Made by a program: the position numbers and the translations under genes
Shown: positions 6,775-10,036 of the stretch, piece by piece
Layout of the letters: each line of letters begins with the position of its first letter
Numbering within the stretch: the first letter of the stretch is position 1
Source: JBEKCP01 sp050014815
GTDB lineage: Bacteria; Planctomycetota; Planctomycetia; Pirellulales; Thermoguttaceae
Assembly (NCBI GenBank): GCA_050014815.1
Contig: JBEKCP010000158.1
Location: 1-10,036, forward strand
Direction: 5' to 3'
DNA length: 10,036 nt
Notes under the pieces: generated by a model
Databases searched by the model: none
What the model was told of the DNA's origin: nothing
Seen by the model: the letters and a program-made list of their open reading frames with translations, nothing else

Positions 6775-7883
6775 AACGGACTGTCTTCATGCGACTCAGC
6801 AAGTCCATGAACGCACGCCAGCGAGTGCTGACCGCGTTGCGCCGGGACGGCAAGCCGGATCGGCTTCCCTTCGAGATCAGTTGGGGCGCCTTCACACCGT
6901 CGCTGATGGAGGTCTATCGCCGGAATACCTGCGCCACGGTCGCACCTGACGAGTACTTCGATTTCGATACGCGAAGCGTGGATTTGAACCCCGCGAAAAA
7001 CATCGCCGATTTCAGCCGCTTTTTTGCTGAACCGCCGCCGGCGATTGCGACTTTCGACGAATGGGGTTGCGGCAGCGTTCCCGGATCGATGGAACACTTC
7101 GTCGAGTACAAGTTCCACCCTCTCCAATCGGCCACAACCGTCGATGACATCCGCAGTTTCCCTTGGCCCGACGTTCTGGCCGACGAGCGCTACGAGGGAC
7201 TTGCAGGACGGATCGAAGAGTATCATCGCCGGGGCTACGCGGTGACGGGGGAACTCTATCAAACGATCTTTGAACGAGCGTGGCTCATGCGAGGCATGGA
7301 GCAACTTCTGATGGATCTTCTGGCCGAACCGGAATTCGGTCACGCCATCTGCCAGTGCATTGCGGATTTACGCATCGAGCAGGCGCGGCGTCTAACGGCG
7401 CTGGGCATCGACATTCTTCGGCTCGGTGACGACGTATGCACTCAGAAGGGGCTCATGATTGGCCTCGGCACGTATCGGACCTTCCTCAAGGAACGAACCC
7501 GAGCGATCATTCGGGCAGCCAAGGAAGTCAATCCGCGAGTGCTGGTTTTCATGCATTGCGACGGTCGGGTGGGCGACATGCTCGAAGAATACATCGACAT
7601 CGGCGTCGATATCCTCAACCCGGTGCAACCGGAGTGCAACAATCTGGTCGAGATTTCCCGGCAGGCCGGCGGGCGGCTGTCCTTTTGGGGCGGCATCGGA
7701 ACCCAGAGTACGATGCCGTTTGGCACTCCCGCCGATGTCGCGGCCGCTGTGACCGAAGTTCGGCAGGCGTTGGGCCGCAATGCCGGCCTGCTGATTGCCC
7801 CGACCCACATCCTCGAGCCTGAAGTTCCCTGGAAAAATGTCCTGGCCTTCGTCGACGCAGCCAGAAGGTCAACTTACCCATAG
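6771..7883 (+). CDS. Uroporphyrinogen decarboxylase-like (URO-D/MtaA superfamily) protein, HxD variant
   Basis: This 370-residue protein has no signal peptide and is probably cytoplasmic. Superfamily features are the N-terminal NARQRVLTALRRDGKPDR, a central RLGDDVCTQKGLMIG with Asp220-Asp221, VFMHCDGRVGDMLEEYID with His262 and Asp264, then PVQPECNN, FWGGIGTQSTMPFGTP and IAPTHILEPEVPWKN. It lacks the RQAGR substrate-binding segment of true HemE, so haem synthesis is unlikely. Compared with its downstream paralogue, the Cys of an HxC metal motif is replaced by Asp264. Function is therefore open: an MtaA-like methyl-transfer role, or another decarboxylase-fold reaction on a sugar derivative. ATG 6771 overlaps the stop of the upstream gene (ATGA), implying translational coupling; ATG 6789 and ATG 6807 (MNARQRV, closest to the usual family N-terminus) are alternatives, and none has a good Shine-Dalgarno sequence. 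The next gene follows after 3 bp. Confidence 0.85.
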   Translation: MKRTVFMRLSKSMNARQRVLTALRRDGKPDRLPFEISWGAFTPSLMEVYRRNTCATVAPDEYFDFDTRSVDLNPAKNIADFSRFFAEPPPAIATFDEWGCGSVPGSMEHFVEYKFHPLQSATTVDDIRSFPWPDVLADERYEGLAGRIEEYHRRGYAVTGELYQTIFERAWLMRGMEQLLMDLLAEPEFGHAICQCIADLRIEQARRLTALGIDILRLGDDVCTQKGLMIGLGTYRTFLKERTRAIIRAAKEVNPRVLVFMHCDGRVGDMLEEYIDIGVDILNPVQPECNNLVEISRQAGGRLSFWGGIGTQSTMPFGTPADVAAAVTEVRQALGRNAGLLIAPTHILEPEVPWKNVLAFVDAARRSTYP

Positions 7884-7886
7884 AGA

Positions 7887-9038
7887 ATGTCCATGCAACC
7901 CGCAATGACGCACCGCGAGCGAGTCTTATGCTGTTTTGATCGTGCAGGCTACGACCGCATTCCCGTCAAACACGAGGGCACGCCCGAGGTGAACCAAATG
8001 CTCATGCAGCATTTCGGGCTATCGAACCTGGAGCAACTGCTCCGCGTGCTGGGCGACGATTTCCGCTACGTCGAGCCGGTCTATTGCGGGCCGGAGCTGC
8101 GGACGTTTCCCGACGGCAGCGTCGAGGGCTATTTCGGCGAGCGCTACAAGTACGCCCAGTTCGAGGCGGGCAAGTACCTGGAAGCCTGCTATTTGCCCTT
8201 CGCGGGAATCGATCGGCTGGAGGATCTCGACCGCTCGCACTTCCCCAGCGCCGACTGGTTCGACTACTCGACCATCCGGCAGCAGGCCGAGGCCTTGCGC
8301 GGCAAGGGCTTTGCCGTCTGCTGCGGCACCGCGGGCGATATGGATTTCATCAACAGCATCGCGCGGGCGCGGGGCATGGAGCAGGTACTCATGGATCTGA
8401 TCGACGACAGCCCCGTGTACCTGGAAATCATGCGGGCCCGGTTCGAATTCTTCTACGAGGTCCAGCGGCGGACCCTGGAGACGGCCGGCGGGCTGATCGA
8501 CTTCTGCCATAGCGGCGAGGATTTCGGCAATCAGCGCGGGCCGATGATCGGCCTGCCGATCTTCGAGAGGCATTTTGCCGCGAAGTACGGCAAGTATTTC
8601 GAGATGGTCCATGACCATGGCGCGCGGACGTTGATGCACATGTGCGGTTGCGTGGAGAAGTTTCTGCCGCGGCTGATCGAGTTGGGCCTGGATGTTTACG
8701 ACGTCGTGCAGCCGACGACGCCCGCCATGGACATTGCCGTCTTGCAAAACCGGTTCGGCGATCGGCTGACGTTCTGCGGATCGGTCTGCGTGCAGTCGAC
8801 GCTGGCCTGGGGCAGTTCGCAAGACGTCCAGCGCGAGGTCTGCCGCCGCCTCGCCCTTTTTCCGAAAGGCGGTCTGTTCCTGGGGCCCACCCATGCCATC
8901 CAGGTCGGCTCGCCGCTGGAGAATATCCTGGCCCTGTACCGCACGGCTGGAAGTCTGACGGAGCGGATTGACGACGCAATCTTGTCCGTTGGCGGGGAAG
9001 AAGCATCGGGCAGGATCAACCTGGCCAAGTTGTTCTAA
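7887..9038 (+). CDS. Uroporphyrinogen decarboxylase-like (URO-D/MtaA superfamily) protein, HxC variant
   Basis: This 383-residue protein is a diverged paralogue of the preceding gene and is probably cytoplasmic. Visible features are THRERVLCCFDRAGYDRIP at the N-terminus, a CHSGEDFGNQRGPMIG block (Cys207-His208), LMHMCGCVEKFLPRLIE with His251, Cys253 and Cys255, DVVQPTTPAMD, FCGSVCVQSTLAWGS with Cys297 and Cys301, and LGPTHAIQVGSPLEN. The RQAGR motif of HemE is absent. His251-x-Cys253 matches the first two zinc ligands of MtaA/CmuA-type corrinoid methyltransferases; the late Cys found in MtaA is not evident, its place being taken by a THAIQ segment. A methyltransferase-like role is plausible but no corrinoid protein is encoded nearby. 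The gene begins 3 bp after its neighbour's stop and is surely co-transcribed with it. ATG 7893 and ATG 7905 are alternative starts; 7905 (MTHRERV) fits the family N-terminus best. Confidence 0.85.
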   Translation: MSMQPAMTHRERVLCCFDRAGYDRIPVKHEGTPEVNQMLMQHFGLSNLEQLLRVLGDDFRYVEPVYCGPELRTFPDGSVEGYFGERYKYAQFEAGKYLEACYLPFAGIDRLEDLDRSHFPSADWFDYSTIRQQAEALRGKGFAVCCGTAGDMDFINSIARARGMEQVLMDLIDDSPVYLEIMRARFEFFYEVQRRTLETAGGLIDFCHSGEDFGNQRGPMIGLPIFERHFAAKYGKYFEMVHDHGARTLMHMCGCVEKFLPRLIELGLDVYDVVQPTTPAMDIAVLQNRFGDRLTFCGSVCVQSTLAWGSSQDVQREVCRRLALFPKGGLFLGPTHAIQVGSPLENILALYRTAGSLTERIDDAILSVGGEEASGRINLAKLF

Positions 9039-9158
9039 CCGCTATAATGTATAATGGGGCGCGTTGCTGCCGGGAGCATGATCGAGTGGCGTGCAAAGGG
9101 GACATGCGGTTGAGAGTATCGAACTATTCCGGGAGCGTGGAATAAACCACGGACAACA
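9039..9158. other. Leader region before the rhamnosidase gene
   Basis: This is the second-largest gap in the window (120 bp). It contains overlapping TATAAT boxes immediately after the upstream stop and a short open frame (9047-9145) not believed to be a gene. No clear terminator hairpin with a T-run is visible, so read-through from the URO-D-like genes is possible. Confidence 0.5.
9043..9055 (+). promoter_or_regulatory. Candidate -10 elements: two TATAAT boxes in tandem
   Basis: Exact TATAAT hexamers occur at 9043-9048 and 9050-9055, standing out in GC-rich surroundings and placed about 105-115 bp before the rhamnosidase start. No good TTGACA-like hexamer sits 16-18 bp upstream of either box, so this is a suggestion of a separate promoter only. 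Confidence 0.3.
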
Positions 9159-10036
9159 ATGACGAAGTTCCTCGCGGTGTGTCTGATTCCGGCGATCTGT
9201 GTTGGCGCAATGACGGCTCAAGCGGACGAGCCCGCGGTCGCGCGGCCCAACCTGGCATCGGGCCGTTCCGTGAAAACGTTCTCCAGTGTGGAGAACGGCG
9301 GATGGGGCCAGACGAATTTAACCGGCGGCACGAAGGGTGGCTTGGGGTGGTCCAGCAAGGCATTTGCCACGGTGCCGGATCACGCGCTCTATCCCGAGTT
9401 TGCCACCGTGGACCTGGGCAAGAGCTACCTGGTTGACCGCGTTGACCTCTATCCCCGCGGCGACGGCGCCTTGGCGGGCCAGGGGTTTCCCGAGGACTTC
9501 ACGATCCAACTGTGTTTGGAAGGCGAGAAATGGCAGACGACCGTGGCCCAGCGCGGGTATGCCCAACCCAAGAACGGCAACGCACAAACATTCTCCTTCA
9601 CGCCGACGCCGGCGCGGTACGTGAAGGTCGAAGCCACGCGGCTCAGGGCGGTTGGCCAATCGTATCATTTCCAACTGGCGCGGATCGAGGTCTTTGGCAA
9701 GCCGGCGGCCAAGGGGCCGTCCGCTTCCGGTGCGCCGCTGGCGCCGATTCCTCCCCGCGCCGCTAATCTCCGCTGCGAATACCGCGTGGACCCGGTTGGT
9801 ATCGACGCTGCTAAACCACACTTGAACTGGACCATGGAAGGCACCGCCCGCGGGCAGAAGCAGACCGCCTATCGCGTGCTGGTGGCTGAGAGTCTCACGG
9901 ACCTTGACCCCGAGCGGAGCAGCCTGTGGGACAGCGGCAAGATCGACTCCGAGGAGTCGGTTGCGGTCGCCTACGCCGGAAAGCCGCTGAGGGCCGGGGC
10001 ACGCTGCTATTGGAAGGTCATGCTCTGGGACAAGGA
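9159..10036 (+). CDS. GH78 alpha-L-rhamnosidase with N-terminal discoidin-like domain (3' partial)
   Basis: The frame is open from ATG 9159 to the window edge (292 complete codons). The start is well constrained: reading upstream in frame gives no ATG, GTG or TTG before a TGA at 9111-9113. Residues 1-22 form a signal peptide ending AQA before DEP. Residues about 31-182 resemble an F5/8 type C (discoidin, CBM32-like) domain, opening NLASGRSVKTFSS and closing with RYVKVEATRL and ARIEVFGK. From about 203, NLRCEYRVDPVGID, RGQKQTAYRVLVAES, LWDSGKIDS and RCYWKVMLWDK are the N-terminal beta-sandwich of bacterial alpha-L-rhamnosidases. The catalytic (alpha/alpha)6 barrel lies beyond the window, so catalytic residues cannot be checked. 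The expected role is release of terminal alpha-L-rhamnose from glycans outside the cytoplasm. The Shine-Dalgarno sequence is weak (only GGA at 9151-9153). Confidence 0.85.
   Translation, partial: MTKFLAVCLIPAICVGAMTAQADEPAVARPNLASGRSVKTFSSVENGGWGQTNLTGGTKGGLGWSSKAFATVPDHALYPEFATVDLGKSYLVDRVDLYPRGDGALAGQGFPEDFTIQLCLEGEKWQTTVAQRGYAQPKNGNAQTFSFTPTPARYVKVEATRLRAVGQSYHFQLARIEVFGKPAAKGPSASGAPLAPIPPRAANLRCEYRVDPVGIDAAKPHLNWTMEGTARGQKQTAYRVLVAESLTDLDPERSSLWDSGKIDSEESVAVAYAGKPLRAGARCYWKVMLWDK

Noticed and set aside
8019..8894. A 291-residue - strand frame opposite the second URO-D-like gene
   Set aside because: Shadow of a well-supported + strand gene; no motif seen and no ribosome binding site of note.
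6771..9038. True HemE (uroporphyrinogen decarboxylase of haem synthesis) for either URO-D-like gene
   Set aside because: The RQAGR substrate-binding segment expected near the HemE N-terminus is absent in both.
9047..9145. A 32-codon open frame between the URO-D-like and rhamnosidase genes
   Set aside because: Too short and without recognisable sequence to call a gene; its start overlaps the TATAAT boxes. Mentioned only as a possible leader.
9179..9624. Short + strand frames inside the rhamnosidase N-terminal region (9179-9436, 9337-9624)
   Set aside because: They are out of frame with the long open frame from 9159, which gives coherent signal peptide, discoidin-like and GH78 N-domain sequence.

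Overview
The window is a GC-rich, densely packed accessory locus with every convincing gene on the + strand. The families present are a sialate O-acetylesterase-type esterase, a secreted FAD oxidoreductase, a secreted beta-propeller protein, a hydrazine-synthase-alpha-like di-haem protein, two uroporphyrinogen-decarboxylase-like proteins and an alpha-L-rhamnosidase. This combination is typical of polysaccharide-degrading bacteria of the PVC group (Planctomycetota, Verrucomicrobiota/Kiritimatiellota, Lentisphaerota) or of Hydrogenedentota-like lineages. The assignment is inferred from gene content alone; there is no rRNA or other phylogenetic marker here.

Layout: (1) 2-811, the C-terminal part of a SASA-family carbohydrate esterase that begins upstream of the window. 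(2) 812-1012, an intergenic region with two hairpins. (3) 1013-2875, an exported FAD-dependent oxidoreductase with an N-terminal beta-rich, possibly sugar-binding region. (4) 2921-3991, an exported beta-propeller protein, possibly a lipoprotein. (5) 4084-6774, a large exported protein with a WD40-like propeller, an HZS-alpha-like middle domain and two CxxCH haem c motifs. (6) 6771-7883 and (7) 7887-9038, two tandem divergent URO-D/MtaA-like genes. The first overlaps the cytochrome gene by 4 bp (ATGA) and the second follows 3 bp later. (8) 9039-9158, a leader with two overlapping TATAAT boxes. (9) 9159 to the window end, a GH78 alpha-L-rhamnosidase cut off by the window, with an N-terminal discoidin-like domain.

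Working model (inference): the outer genes are a glycan-degradation kit, with the esterase removing O-acetyl groups and GH78 removing rhamnose. The core from 1013 to 9038 looks like one transcription unit. It combines an extracytoplasmic redox module (FAD oxidoreductase, propeller, di-haem cytochrome-like protein) with two probably cytoplasmic URO-D-like proteins. These two are not canonical HemE and may act in methyl transfer or sugar-ether metabolism. The coupling of an exported haem c protein to paired URO-D-like genes is the most interesting aspect. No tRNA, rRNA, CRISPR array, insertion sequence or phage gene was seen.
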